Below are positions 53,608 through 62,239 of a stretch of DNA of 64,000 nucleotides, one piece after another. The notes under the pieces were generated by a model. That model saw nothing but the letters and a program-made list of their open reading frames with translations, made no database searches and was not told where the DNA came from. Source of the DNA: Paenibacillus glycanilyticus NBRC 16618 (lineage in GTDB: Bacteria; Bacillota; Bacilli; Paenibacillales; Paenibacillaceae); NCBI RefSeq assembly GCF_004000805.1, contig NZ_BILY01000001.1, positions 124,001 to 188,000 of the forward strand, in the 5' to 3' direction. The translations under genes were made by a program, and so were the position numbers. Position 1 is the stretch's first letter; each line of letters starts with the position of its first letter.

Positions 53608-55349
53608 CCAGGCTTCGCACCGTCATTTTCTGGAGAATCGTTATCGTTGCCGCCGTCAGTTTTCTGCTGTCCATAGCCTTTACCTACTATTACTATAATC
53701 ATATCCTGATCGACCAAATGATGCAGGAGGACAAAGCGAAGCTGAGCCAGACGGTACGGCAGCTCGACTACATGTCCGATGATATTTCGAAATTTACGTT
53801 AACGCTTATCATTGCCGAACAGCTGCAGGAGTTCTATAAAACGTACGATCAGCTCGATACGTTTGATCAGTTCAAGGCTTTGCAGAGTACGTTCAAGTTC
53901 GTCGACGGCTACAAGGGCCTCCGCAAGGAGGTGGCGAGCTATGCGCTTGTGCTGCCGGACGGACGAGTGTTCTGGAACGCAGCCGGCAACGACAGCTATT
54001 TCAGCGAACGCTTGAAGGAACCGTGGTACTTAAATTTCGTCCGATCCGGAACCGAGTACGGCTTCACCGAGCCCCACCGTATGCTTGCCGACCAGAAACC
54101 GTCATCCGAGACGACCATCATTAGCTATGTCGTGACGGTACGGGATATCGAGAAGCCCGGACAGACGATTGGTAAATTCATCGTTAATCTCGACTACAGC
54201 CATTTTCAGTCGCTGCTCGACTTCAGTCCTTTCGGCAACTTAACCTGGCTTAGCGAATCGGGGGACGCGCTCTATGTGAAGCCGAATGACGGCGAGCAGG
54301 CAATAGCCCGTCTCGTTCAAGATCTAGATGACGGTACGGGCACGGAAGGCGCATACCGCGTGAACAACGGCTACCTGCTTGTCGACCGGTTCGAAACATC
54401 CGGATGGCGGCTGGCCTCCTTCATCTCGCAGGCATCGTTGTTCGACCGCGCCAAGATCGTCTTGTACCTGCTCGGCTTCTTCACGCTTGTCAGCACCTCG
54501 CTTATCCTTGCCCTGATGATTCCGGCCATCCTCCGCATTACCCGTCCGGTCATGCGGCTGTATAATGCGATGAATGCGGTATCGAGCGGTAATTTGCAGG
54601 TGTCCGTGCAGATCGATACCGGAGACGAGATGGAAAAGCTAGGGAACGGGTTCAACCGGATGACAAGCCAGCTCAAAACTCATATCGAGGAGTCCATCCA
54701 GCACGAAAAAGACAAGCGCGAGCTTCAAATGGAGCTGCTGATGTCGCAGCTTAATCCGCATTTTGTTTACAACACGCTGAATGCCGTTATTTACATGGCC
54801 CAAAAACAAGGGAATGAGGACATCGTCCGTATGGTCTCCGCTTTTATTCGCGTGCTTCAGGACGCGGTGAAAACGGGCGGAGACGATTCGCTTGTCCCGC
54901 TCCGTAACGAAGTCGCGCTGTTAAGAGATTACATAGATATTCAATCGTACCGGTACGCAGATATGTTTAAGGTGGAGTGGGCGCTGGAAGATGAGCAGCT
55001 TCACTATCTTGTACCGCGCATACTGATTCAGCCGTTTGTCGAAAACGCCATTTTCCACGGCATATGCCCAAAGGACGAGCCCGGCACCATTCGTATTGCC
55101 GCTTGTGAATCCGAGAGCCAACTTATGATCACCATCGAGGACGATGGAATAGGCATCGAGCCGGAGCGGCTGCAGAGGATTTGGGAATCGCATGAGAAAA
55201 AGAGCAGCCCCGGGCTGAGACACATCGGCCTTAGCAATACGAAGAGGCGGCTGGAGCATCTGTTCGGAAGCCTTGCATCCTTACGGATTGAGAGCGAAGT
55301 CGGCCAGGGGACTCGCGTCTTCATTCGGCTGCCTAAGGTAAGCAAGTAG
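53604..55349 (+). CDS. YesM-type sensor histidine kinase
   Basis: A 581-residue membrane kinase: first membrane helix at ~8-32, an extracellular sensor of ~250 residues, second helix at ~286-312, HAMP at ~312-365, then the LytS/YesM-type histidine kinase domain with phospho-acceptor His386 (LNPHFVYNTLN), and a HATPase domain (QPFVENAIFHGI, IEDDGIGIEPE, GLSNTKRRLEHLFG). The 4-base overlap with the regulator gene indicates coupling. It probably senses the sugar or sugar-loaded binding protein of the neighbouring importer. Confidence 0.93.
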   Translation: MTRLRTVIFWRIVIVAAVSFLLSIAFTYYYYNHILIDQMMQEDKAKLSQTVRQLDYMSDDISKFTLTLIIAEQLQEFYKTYDQLDTFDQFKALQSTFKFVDGYKGLRKEVASYALVLPDGRVFWNAAGNDSYFSERLKEPWYLNFVRSGTEYGFTEPHRMLADQKPSSETTIISYVVTVRDIEKPGQTIGKFIVNLDYSHFQSLLDFSPFGNLTWLSESGDALYVKPNDGEQAIARLVQDLDDGTGTEGAYRVNNGYLLVDRFETSGWRLASFISQASLFDRAKIVLYLLGFFTLVSTSLILALMIPAILRITRPVMRLYNAMNAVSSGNLQVSVQIDTGDEMEKLGNGFNRMTSQLKTHIEESIQHEKDKRELQMELLMSQLNPHFVYNTLNAVIYMAQKQGNEDIVRMVSAFIRVLQDAVKTGGDDSLVPLRNEVALLRDYIDIQSYRYADMFKVEWALEDEQLHYLVPRILIQPFVENAIFHGICPKDEPGTIRIAACESESQLMITIEDDGIGIEPERLQRIWESHEKKSSPGLRHIGLSNTKRRLEHLFGSLASLRIESEVGQGTRVFIRLPKVSK

Positions 55350-55377
55350 TGTGCTCTGCTCTATCCCGTTAAACGAA

Positions 55378-55410
55378 AGACAGCTGCCGATAAATGGTCG
55401 GCAGCTGTCT
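55378..55410. terminator. Bidirectional terminator between the kinase and ABC-F genes
   Basis: AGACAGCTGCCGA pairs perfectly with TCGGCAGCTGTCT around a 7-base loop, between convergent genes. Confidence 0.8.
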
Positions 55411-55446
55411 TGTGGTCTCAAGGCAATCGTTAAGTTAAAGGCATAA

Positions 55447-56925
55447 CTATAGGGCTACCGTTTTCGTTGCAATTTCCTCTTGGAAGATCCGGTCATGCTC
55501 AACAAAAATCATGGTTGGATTAAAGCTTTTAATAAGCTCTTCTATTTGCATGCGTGAATAAACATCGATAAAGTTTAGCGGCTCATCCCAAATATACAAA
55601 TGGGCTCTCTCGCATAAGCTTTTAGCGATAAGCAGCTTTTTCTTCTGGCCGCCGGAATAGTGGGATATATCTTTTTCGAACTGGATCCGGTCAAAGTCCA
55701 TCTTACGCAGAACGGATTTAAAGATCGGTTCGTCAATCTGATGTTCTTCAATAAAGTCGGACAGCTTTCCCTTTAAATGAGAGGTATCCTGCTGTACATA
55801 CGAAATGACGAGGCTGGAGCTAACGTTCACTGTGCCCGTATGCCGCAGTGGCTCCCCTAGAATTAATTTTAGAATACTACTCTTTCCACTGCCGTTTTTG
55901 CCATCAAGCACGATCCGGTCTCCCGCTTCCACCTTAAAACTTAATGGCTTATTCACGAATTCACCATCATACATGACGGACACGTCCGATAACTGCATCA
56001 GTTCTTTTGATTTGTATTCTAGAGGTTCTAATTGCAAAGACTCCGTTTTTTCCACGTTTTTAAGCAGCGTAGACTTCTCTTCGATTGCTTTATTTTGCCT
56101 TGCTTCCAGGCTCTTTGCGCGTTTCATCATTTTTGCGGCTTTATGTCCTACAAAGCCCTTGTCCAACTTAGACCCCGAATTCGTTGTGCCATTTTTGGAG
56201 GCTTCCACTTGATTGGACCAATTAGCTGAACGCTTGGAAGATTGCTGCAGCCTTCCAATGTCTTTCTGTAAACGCTCATTCGTTTTTTCCTCATGTTCCT
56301 GCTGTCTATCGAAATTCAGCTTCCAAGAGGAATAATTACCGCTTTGAACCTCTATATCGGCTCTGTTTATGGATAAGATATGATCTACGCAGCCATCCAA
56401 AAACTTTCTATCATGCGAAATTAAAATGAACCCTTTTTTCCTTTTTAAATATTTGGCAACCATCTTCCTTGCATGGGTATCCAAATGATTGGTCGGTTCG
56501 TCGATTAATAGAAATTGCCCTTCGTTCAAGAAAAGCGCAGCCAGCAACACCTTCGTTTGTTCCCCATTCGATAACGTTTCGAACGGTCTGTACATCACTT
56601 CAGCATCGACTTCCAAATAAGATATTTCCCGAAGAAATTGCCAATCCTCTGCTTGAGGACAAATCTCTTCCAATATTTCGTAGGTGAGTCTGCTTTTGTC
56701 CGAGACCGGATACGGAAAATAATTAAATTCTACCGACGAGACAATATTACCGCTGTATTCGTATTTCCCTAATAACAGATTGAAAAAAGTTGTCTTGCCT
56801 CGACCGTTGCGGCCAATAAAACCAAGCTTCCAATCCGTGTCGATTTGAAAACTAACGTCATCAAAAATAGGATCAAAGCTGCTGGGATATGAAAATGTCA
56901 GGTTTTGTACATGAATCATTGACAT
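55447..56925 (-). CDS. Lsa-like ABC-F ribosome protection protein
   Basis: A 492-residue protein with two ABC ATPase domains and no membrane segment, close in pattern and length to LsaA (498). Domain 1 has Walker A GRNGRGKTT, signature LSNGEQTK and LLIDEPTNHLD; domain 2 has GKNGSGKSS, YSGGQKKK and YIWDEPLNFID. The linker between them (~200-290) is long, charged and helical. The Lsa/Vga group displaces lincosamides, pleuromutilins and streptogramin A from the ribosome. ATG 56925 behind AAAGGAGG is the start; an in-frame ATG at 56985 lies within the leader. A leader peptide and hairpins upstream suggest drug-induced translation. Confidence 0.88.
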   Translation of the reverse strand: MSMIHVQNLTFSYPSSFDPIFDDVSFQIDTDWKLGFIGRNGRGKTTFFNLLLGKYEYSGNIVSSVEFNYFPYPVSDKSRLTYEILEEICPQAEDWQFLREISYLEVDAEVMYRPFETLSNGEQTKVLLAALFLNEGQFLLIDEPTNHLDTHARKMVAKYLKRKKGFILISHDRKFLDGCVDHILSINRADIEVQSGNYSSWKLNFDRQQEHEEKTNERLQKDIGRLQQSSKRSANWSNQVEASKNGTTNSGSKLDKGFVGHKAAKMMKRAKSLEARQNKAIEEKSTLLKNVEKTESLQLEPLEYKSKELMQLSDVSVMYDGEFVNKPLSFKVEAGDRIVLDGKNGSGKSSILKLILGEPLRHTGTVNVSSSLVISYVQQDTSHLKGKLSDFIEEHQIDEPIFKSVLRKMDFDRIQFEKDISHYSGGQKKKLLIAKSLCERAHLYIWDEPLNFIDVYSRMQIEELIKSFNPTMIFVEHDRIFQEEIATKTVAL

Positions 56926-56933
56926 GGTAAGTT

Positions 56934-57043
56934 CCTCCTTTTTATAAACAACTTGCTTCTTTATAAAAAGTCGGCACATATCCATCGACCTTCATTTACT
57001 CCGTATAAGTGGAATGGATACTTACCGACTTATACGGAGTAAA
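56934..57043 (-). promoter_or_regulatory. Translational attenuator of the ABC-F gene
   Basis: Two hairpins lie between leader ORF and gene. Hairpin 1: 57028-57043 pairs perfectly over 16 bp with 56995-57010 (arm TTTACTCCGTATAAGT), and its 5' arm in the mRNA is within codons 10-15 of the leader. Hairpin 2: 56960-56970 pairs over 11 bp with 56938-56948 and abuts the GGAGG of the ABC-F gene (56934-56938). AAGTCGG at the leader end can also pair with CCGACTT in the hairpin 2 arm. No T-run follows either stem, so translation rather than transcription is the likely control level. Confidence 0.7.
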
Positions 57044-57072
57044 TCATGCGTAACCACCGTGTCTGTACTCAT
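57022..57072 (-). CDS. Leader peptide of the ABC-F gene
   Basis: A 16-codon reading frame, MSTDTVVTHDLLRISR, begins at ATG 57072 behind a very strong AAGGAGGGGG site and ends at TAA 57024-57022. It lies downstream of a clear promoter (TTGAAA/TATAAT) and upstream of the hairpins. Its last codons form one arm of hairpin 1, as in erm and other macrolide/lincosamide-type leader peptides whose stalling opens the downstream ribosome binding site. The peptide sequence itself matches no leader I know. Confidence 0.72.
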   Translation of the reverse strand: MSTDTVVTHDLLRISR

Positions 57073-57112
57073 GTTCCCCCTCCTTTTCTTTTCCGCTAAT
57101 CGCGCATAAAAA

Positions 57113-57140
57113 ATTATAATTTTAGCATGCCAAATTTCAA
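57113..57140 (-). promoter_or_regulatory. SigA-type promoter of the leader and ABC-F gene
   Basis: On the minus strand TTGAAA (57140-57135) and TATAAT (57118-57113) are separated by 16 bases and lie about 40 bases before the leader start. Confidence 0.65.
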
Positions 57141-57164
57141 AGTTCAACAAGGTTATAGCTAAAT

Positions 57165-57198
57165 AAAAAGGAGCACTGCTTTAACAGCGCTCCTTTTT
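57165..57198 (-). terminator. Terminator after cysN
   Basis: AAAAAGGAGC-CTG pairs with CAG-GCTCCTTTTT around a 6-base loop with one mismatch, followed by AT-rich sequence on the minus strand. It sits 5 bases after the cysN stop. Confidence 0.8.
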
Positions 57199-57202
57199 AT
57201 TT

Positions 57203-58861
57203 TTATATGGAATAACTGTCTTGAATGAGAGCCTTCACGACACGCTTCACGGTATCTTTGGCCGCTTCTTCGATGGAAGAATTTGCAGCAACCTCGATTG
57301 GCAGGAAAGCTTGACCAATGATATCTTGCGCAATGGCTTGGTCGTTGTCGTTCGTAAAACCTGCAGGTACTATCGCAAGAAGTCCCGCATCGTTCAGCAA
57401 AGTGGCATAGGCTACGATTTGCCGTAAAGATTCTCCTGAGCGGTTATCAATCAGCATCGTATGATAACCTCTTGCCACGAGCCGTTTCTCGATTTCCTTG
57501 GCGAGTACCGAATGGTCCAGACCGGAACCTTTGAGCCAGATCGTTAAAGGCTGCTGTCCTTTTTGCTGGGCGCGAACCTCTCTGGTAATTTCGGTATCGA
57601 TCCGGTTGACATTGTCAGAGCTTTGAAGAGCTTCGTCAATAACACCGCAAGCGGAAGTCATATTCGTTACGCGATCGATGAGTATAAACCCACCGATGCT
57701 TTTATTTTTTTCAAACTTGTCAAAAACAATACTATCCGATAATGAGAATTCGCATCTAGCCAATTCATTCTTCACTACATGATCGGCTGTAACCGTATTG
57801 CCTGTATTAATATCAATTTTGTGTTTAATTCCCGTCACAGTGCCGGGAAGAATCTTCGTGCCTACCTTCACCAGAACATCTTTGCCCGGCGTCAGGACAG
57901 AATCATCCATCCAAAGAATCGTGGAGCTAAAGCTGTCTGCCTCTTGGAGCTCATCGTCCTTCGTAAACACGCAACCCCGCGATACGTCGACTTCCCGGTC
58001 TAATTGAATCGTAACAGGCTGCCCCGCATGGGCCGAATTTCGGTCTTGGTCCGTTACTAGGATTCGTTTAACCTTCGCCTTCTCATGGCTAGGCAAAGTA
58101 ATCAATTCGTCGCCAACTGCGATGCTGCCGGCTTCAATCTGGCCTTGGAATCCGCGGAAGGTGTGGTCCGGACGGCATACCCGCTGAATAGGCATCATGA
58201 ATGGTTTCACGTCATCGCTTGCATGAACTTCAACACTCTCCAAATACGGCAGCAAAGCATGACCTTTGTACCAAGGCGTATTTGGCGATTTCGTCGTAAT
58301 ATTATCCCCTTCCGTTGCGGAAACGGGGATCACCTGAATGCTCTCGAACCGGAATTCAGTGGTGATGCGCGCAAATTCTTCTTTGATTGCGTCAAATTTA
58401 TCCGTATCGAAATCCACCAGATCCATTTTGTTTACCGCCAATACCAGATGCTTAATCCCCATAAGGGCGCAAATCCGGGTATGGCGCTTGGTTTGAGTAA
58501 TAATCCCTTTCGTTGCGTCCACCAGAATAACGGCAAGATCGGCAAAAGAGGCGCCTACGGCCATATTGCGCGTGTATTCCTCATGCCCCGGCGTGTCCGC
58601 TACAATGAACGAACGGTGATCCGTCGTGAAATACCGATAAGCCACATCAATCGTAATCCCCTGCTCGCGTTCCGCAAGCAGCCCGTCGAGAAGCAAGGAG
58701 TAGTCAATTTTGCCGCCGCGGCTTCCCAGCCTGCTGTCTAACTCGAGCGCTCTCTCCTGGTCGGCGAACAAGAGCTTAGCCTCGTAAAGCATATGTCCAA
58801 TCAAGGTGGATTTACCGTCATCCACGCTTCCGCAAGTAATAAATTTAAGCAGACTCTTCAT
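57203..58861 (-). CDS. cysN: Sulfate adenylyltransferase large subunit CysN with a decayed APS-kinase tail
   Basis: A 552-residue GTPase subunit of ATP sulfurylase. G motifs are GSVDDGKS (11-18), DTPGHEEY, and NKMDL; beta-barrel domains run to ~420. CysNC fusions carry an APS kinase of ~200 residues after this point. Here residues ~436-552 keep the kinase fold outline (LTIWLKGSGLDHSVLAKEI, RGYHTMLIDNRSGESLRQ) but the P-loop GLSGxGKST is lost and the domain is short, so kinase activity is unlikely. It follows cysD with a 1-base gap and forms APS synthesis from sulfate, ATP and GTP. Confidence 0.92.
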   Translation of the reverse strand: MKSLLKFITCGSVDDGKSTLIGHMLYEAKLLFADQERALELDSRLGSRGGKIDYSLLLDGLLAEREQGITIDVAYRYFTTDHRSFIVADTPGHEEYTRNMAVGASFADLAVILVDATKGIITQTKRHTRICALMGIKHLVLAVNKMDLVDFDTDKFDAIKEEFARITTEFRFESIQVIPVSATEGDNITTKSPNTPWYKGHALLPYLESVEVHASDDVKPFMMPIQRVCRPDHTFRGFQGQIEAGSIAVGDELITLPSHEKAKVKRILVTDQDRNSAHAGQPVTIQLDREVDVSRGCVFTKDDELQEADSFSSTILWMDDSVLTPGKDVLVKVGTKILPGTVTGIKHKIDINTGNTVTADHVVKNELARCEFSLSDSIVFDKFEKNKSIGGFILIDRVTNMTSACGVIDEALQSSDNVNRIDTEITREVRAQQKGQQPLTIWLKGSGLDHSVLAKEIEKRLVARGYHTMLIDNRSGESLRQIVAYATLLNDAGLLAIVPAGFTNDNDQAIAQDIIGQAFLPIEVAANSSIEEAAKDTVKRVVKALIQDSYSI

Positions 58862-58862
58862 C

Positions 58863-59786
58863 TTAGAAATAGCCCTCCCGTTTACGTCTTTCCATGCTTC
58901 CCGCTTCTTCCTGGTCGATCACCCTTGTTGTCCGTTCGGAGGATACCGCACCAAGCGTTTCTTCAATGATTGCATCCAGCGTGTCTGCTTCTGACGGTGC
59001 ACCGCCAGTAAGGGGATAGCAGCCTAATGTGCGGAACCGCATCTTTGCCATTTCAATCTTCTCGCCCGGCTGGAGCTTCATCCGCTCATCATCCACCATA
59101 ATCATCTGCCCGTCACGGTTGACGACAGGCCGTTCTTTCGCGAAATAGAGGGGAACAATATCAATGTTCTCTCTGCGAATGTATTGCCAGATATCCTTTT
59201 CCGTCCAGTTGGAAATCGGGAATACGCGAATGCTCTCGCCCTTATTGATTCTGGTGTTGAACAGCTTCCACATTTCCGGCCGCTGATTTTTCGGATCCCA
59301 GGCGTGGTTCTTGTTGCGGAATGAGAAAATCCGCTCCTTGGCGCGCGATTTTTCCTCATCGCGTCTTCCGCCGCCGAAAGCAGCTGTAAATCCGTATTTG
59401 TCCAAGCCCTGCTTCAGTGCTTGGGTTTTCATAATATCCGTATAGGCGGAACCGTGGTCGAACGGGTTGATCCCTTGCTCGATCCCTTCCTGATTGGAGT
59501 GAACAAGCATTTTGATTCCGAACTCTTTCGCCTTGCGGTCGCGGAATTCAATCATTTCTTTGAACTTCCACGTTGTATCGATATGAAGGAATGGAAACGG
59601 CGGCTTCTCCGGATAAAATGCTTTCAACGCCAAATGCAGCATCACGGAGCTATCCTTACCGATCGAGTACAGCATAACGGGATTTTCACATTCCGCCGCT
59701 ACTTCTCTAATAATATAAATCGCTTCAGCTTCGAGTTGATCCAGATGTGTTGTTGCATCTATGGAATCAAGCGTCAATTTGTCCAT
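58863..59786 (-). CDS. cysD: Sulfate adenylyltransferase small subunit CysD
   Basis: A 307-residue subunit of the CysD family with the PP-loop-type ATP motif [18 protein letters not shown] near 40, and [37 protein letters not shown] and [15 protein letters not shown] downstream, all canonical. It adenylates sulfate to APS in assimilatory sulfate reduction. AAAGGGAGG precedes the ATG. It is the first gene of cysDN; no cysH, cysC or sulfate permease is next to it. A 17-bp inverted repeat lies upstream at 59852-59868. Confidence 0.95.
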   Translation of the reverse strand: MDKLTLDSIDATTHLDQLEAEAIYIIREVAAECENPVMLYSIGKDSSVMLHLALKAFYPEKPPFPFLHIDTTWKFKEMIEFRDRKAKEFGIKMLVHSNQEGIEQGINPFDHGSAYTDIMKTQALKQGLDKYGFTAAFGGGRRDEEKSRAKERIFSFRNKNHAWDPKNQRPEMWKLFNTRINKGESIRVFPISNWTEKDIWQYIRRENIDIVPLYFAKERPVVNRDGQMIMVDDERMKLQPGEKIEMAKMRFRTLGCYPLTGGAPSEADTLDAIIEETLGAVSSERTTRVIDQEEAGSMERRKREGYF

Positions 59787-59851
59787 GAAAAAGTGCCTCC
59801 CTTTAATCCTTACTAAATCTATAGGCTATATTTTATATCGTATCAGATTTT

Positions 59852-59868
59852 CACTTTGTTGCAAAGTG
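59852..59868. promoter_or_regulatory. Inverted repeat upstream of cysD
   Basis: CACTTTG-TTG-CAAAGTG is a perfect 7-3-7 repeat 66 bases before the cysD start, in the AT-rich promoter region. It is a candidate operator for sulfur control; it does not clearly match a known box. Confidence 0.35.
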
Positions 59869-59971
59869 GAATAAAGTATTTTCTTTTATTTTTTTGAGAC
59901 GCTTGTTTTCCTAAAAAAGGAGGACGCAGCCGTATGCAACCAAGATTGTATGATTCCATTGTAGGAAAAAG

Positions 59972-59995
59972 AAAACCCTTGTGCACAAGGGTTTT
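59972..59995 (-). terminator. Terminator of the propeller-aerolysin gene
   Basis: AAAACCCTTGTG pairs with CACAAGGGTTTT as a 24-base perfect palindrome, 17 bases past the stop codon at 60012. Confidence 0.8.
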
Positions 59996-60011
59996 GAGTC
60001 ATTTCATTATG

Positions 60012-62024
60012 TCAGAGCTGTCTCTCCGATTCCTTTTCAACGAAATCAATCGACCAAGCGACAAGCCACGGACGCTGATCGCGTGCTTTCTCTGGAATCC
60101 AATAACACTTATCGATAAATCCTTCGCGTGGCGACCAGACGAACACGCGCAGACCAACCTTCACGATATCTTCTGGTTCGCCTTTGCCGCGCGGGTATGC
60201 CAGCGTGACTACAATTGATTCCGTTTTCGTCGTCTTTTTCTCAACCGTGTACGAGAATGAGGCGTTACCTCCGATTTCGAATATATTATCGATCCCGGCC
60301 TTCACCTCGGCCTTGACCGTATCGTCACGTGACTGCAGCTCGGTGGTCACGGACTTAAGCGTATATTTTGTCTCGCCGCTCTCTGTCCATTCGACAGGCA
60401 CGTTTACAATGCTATCGGCATACTCAGGCGTACCGTTGAATCGGCCGAGCCAAGTCTGATAGGAATTCGTATCCGGTTTGCCAGGGAACGAATCGAGATT
60501 CTTTTTCATGTCGAAATCAATGCCGGCATCGGAAACCGTGAAGGTGTAGACAACAACGCCAGGGATTTCTTGCCCCGACCAATCCTTTAACTTGAACGAG
60601 TAACGCGTAATGACAGGCTTGAGATAAATGTATGTCGATTCGTTCTTGCCCGGAATCGGTGCAATGATTTTCTCGAATGTCTGCGAGATCTCGGAAGTCG
60701 TCTGCGTTTTACGCGTCAGTTCTGAACCAAGTTGGAACGAACCGAGCAACGGGAATCCTTTATCGCTGGATTTTCCGCCGATTTTCAACTGTACGCCGAT
60801 CTTAATCGTAGCCGTGACAGAAGTCTGTAGAGATGTGGTGTAGCCGAACTGGAATCGGGATACGCTATCTCGGAAAGGCTGTCCGTTGAGGATATATGGA
60901 GGTGGACCTTCAACCACGCCTATTAGCGAACGAAAATCGCGACTTACCGGTTGCTGCAATGTCGAAAAATCGTCACGTACAAGCTCATCTGACTCCCAGC
61001 GTGCGACATACAGTGATGACTGTACGTTATGATAGTTGAAAACATACCAGATTTCTTGACGTAGTTCAGTCGCAGAAATGGCACGTACGTATGTAAACAA
61101 GCCGTAGTGAGCCCATTGCGGGTAACGTGCGTATCCCTCATTCAGTGACTCGGCTATGTACCAAGTTTTGGACTTGACGCAATATTCCTTCTTCTGTTGC
61201 GGCTTCCAGCCGACCCACGTCTTTCGATGCCATCCGTTGACAAGCATCTGAACAATCTGGCCATGATTTCCTCCTTTTGCCGATCCCGCGGCGACAGCGA
61301 CGAATTCCGCTGAACCGCGAAACTCCGTGTGCTCGATAATATCGGTTACGTACAATCCCGAACCCGAACCGCCCGTTTCATAGTTATAGATGCCGGACCA
61401 AACATTCCAGTACTTCGTTGCCATTGCGTATTTCAGGCTTGGCGAGCCGGACTGGTCGACGAAAGCGCATATACTGATATTTCCAACGTTCCTCCATTCC
61501 TCGCGAACCTCGCTCCCCCATGTCTGACCGTCATCTGACCAGGCAACCACAGCCTTGTCTTCTCCACCGTGATGACGACTGCCGAAAACAAACATTCGCT
61601 GCCCGATGGATGCCGCAGAGATCTGGCGCTCTCCATCAACTATAAAGCCGTCGAAAAAAACGGGGGCTGTCCAATTTTCTCCGTCCATCGTCGAGGTTCG
61701 CGCAACACTGCCGCTGCGATTCGAGAAGAAAACATACATGACGCCAGCATGCGTGCATGCTGTGAAAGACATCACATCCGCCTTACCATTAATCGACACC
61801 GGCTGATTGGGGATGACGGGCTTGTTCGACCAAATGACCTCAATGCCGGATCCGGCAGAACGCGTCTTCGTGCAGGCGATCCGCGTCTCATGACCGGCGT
61901 GCTGCGCTATGCGCTGCATAAAGAAAAGATACGCATGATCGTTGTAGCAGCAACCAGTAACAGGGGATTCCCCTGTCTGCCAGGGGCTCGAGTTCTCAAG
62001 GTAATGCTCCGAATAATTTGCCAT
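60012..62024 (-). CDS. Putative beta-propeller plus aerolysin/ETX-MTX2-type pore-forming protein
   Basis: A 670-residue protein I cannot name. Residues ~1-370 show repeated beta-propeller-like strands with Asp-box-like turns (STMDGENWTAP at ~111-121, AWSDDGQTWG at 161-170), as in sialidase or lectin propellers. Residues ~385-670 have the Ser/Thr-rich alternating strands of aerolysin-family toxins: SLQTSVTATIKIGVQLKIG, PLLGSFQLGSELTRKTQTT, and IPGKNESTYIYLKPV, in the order seen in epsilon toxin (TTTHGFKVGVKASAKFKVP, PLVGEAGVELS, VPPGKTYRVDVYL). A second amphipathic stretch, VKAEVKAGIDNIFEIGG, is at 570-586. No signal peptide, so release by lysis or as a crystal-like deposit is possible. ATG 62024 behind AAGGAGAG; own promoter region and terminator. 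Confidence 0.6.
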   Translation of the reverse strand: MANYSEHYLENSSPWQTGESPVTGCCYNDHAYLFFMQRIAQHAGHETRIACTKTRSAGSGIEVIWSNKPVIPNQPVSINGKADVMSFTACTHAGVMYVFFSNRSGSVARTSTMDGENWTAPVFFDGFIVDGERQISAASIGQRMFVFGSRHHGGEDKAVVAWSDDGQTWGSEVREEWRNVGNISICAFVDQSGSPSLKYAMATKYWNVWSGIYNYETGGSGSGLYVTDIIEHTEFRGSAEFVAVAAGSAKGGNHGQIVQMLVNGWHRKTWVGWKPQQKKEYCVKSKTWYIAESLNEGYARYPQWAHYGLFTYVRAISATELRQEIWYVFNYHNVQSSLYVARWESDELVRDDFSTLQQPVSRDFRSLIGVVEGPPPYILNGQPFRDSVSRFQFGYTTSLQTSVTATIKIGVQLKIGGKSSDKGFPLLGSFQLGSELTRKTQTTSEISQTFEKIIAPIPGKNESTYIYLKPVITRYSFKLKDWSGQEIPGVVVYTFTVSDAGIDFDMKKNLDSFPGKPDTNSYQTWLGRFNGTPEYADSIVNVPVEWTESGETKYTLKSVTTELQSRDDTVKAEVKAGIDNIFEIGGNASFSYTVEKKTTKTESIVVTLAYPRGKGEPEDIVKVGLRVFVWSPREGFIDKCYWIPEKARDQRPWLVAWSIDFVEKESERQL

Positions 62025-62085
62025 GGAATCTCTCCTTGTGACCATTTTTCTAAATAAGAGTAAAGCGAAATATAATAGATGTATA

Positions 62086-62099
62086 TTAACTAAAGTTAA
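62086..62099. promoter_or_regulatory. Perfect palindrome in the promoter of the propeller-aerolysin gene
   Basis: TTAACT-AA-AGTTAA lies 62 bases before the start. On the minus strand a TATTAT -10-like element at about 62071-62076 follows it, so the palindrome would cover the -35 region. Confidence 0.4.
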
Positions 62100-62145
62100 C
62101 CAAGCTTGAAAAAAACACCACCACTATGGTCCACCAATGAGAAAA

Positions 62146-62175
62146 AGACAATCCACTTGAGTCAGTGGATTGTCT
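62146..62175 (-). terminator. Terminator of the GH10-esterase operon
   Basis: AGACAATCCACT pairs with AGTGGATTGTCT around TGAGTC; on the minus strand TTTTTC follows. Confidence 0.85.
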
Positions 62176-62239
62176 AAAACTCGTGATAAAGCTTTATCAG
62201 CGCATCTTCTCGATTCGCCAAACCTAGCTCCGGCTATGA

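Noticed and set aside
56925..56985. Start of the ABC-F gene at ATG 56985 (MDMCRLFIKK...)
   Set aside because: No ribosome binding site precedes it and it lies inside the attenuator; ATG 56925 has AAAGGAGG and matches the Lsa N-terminus.
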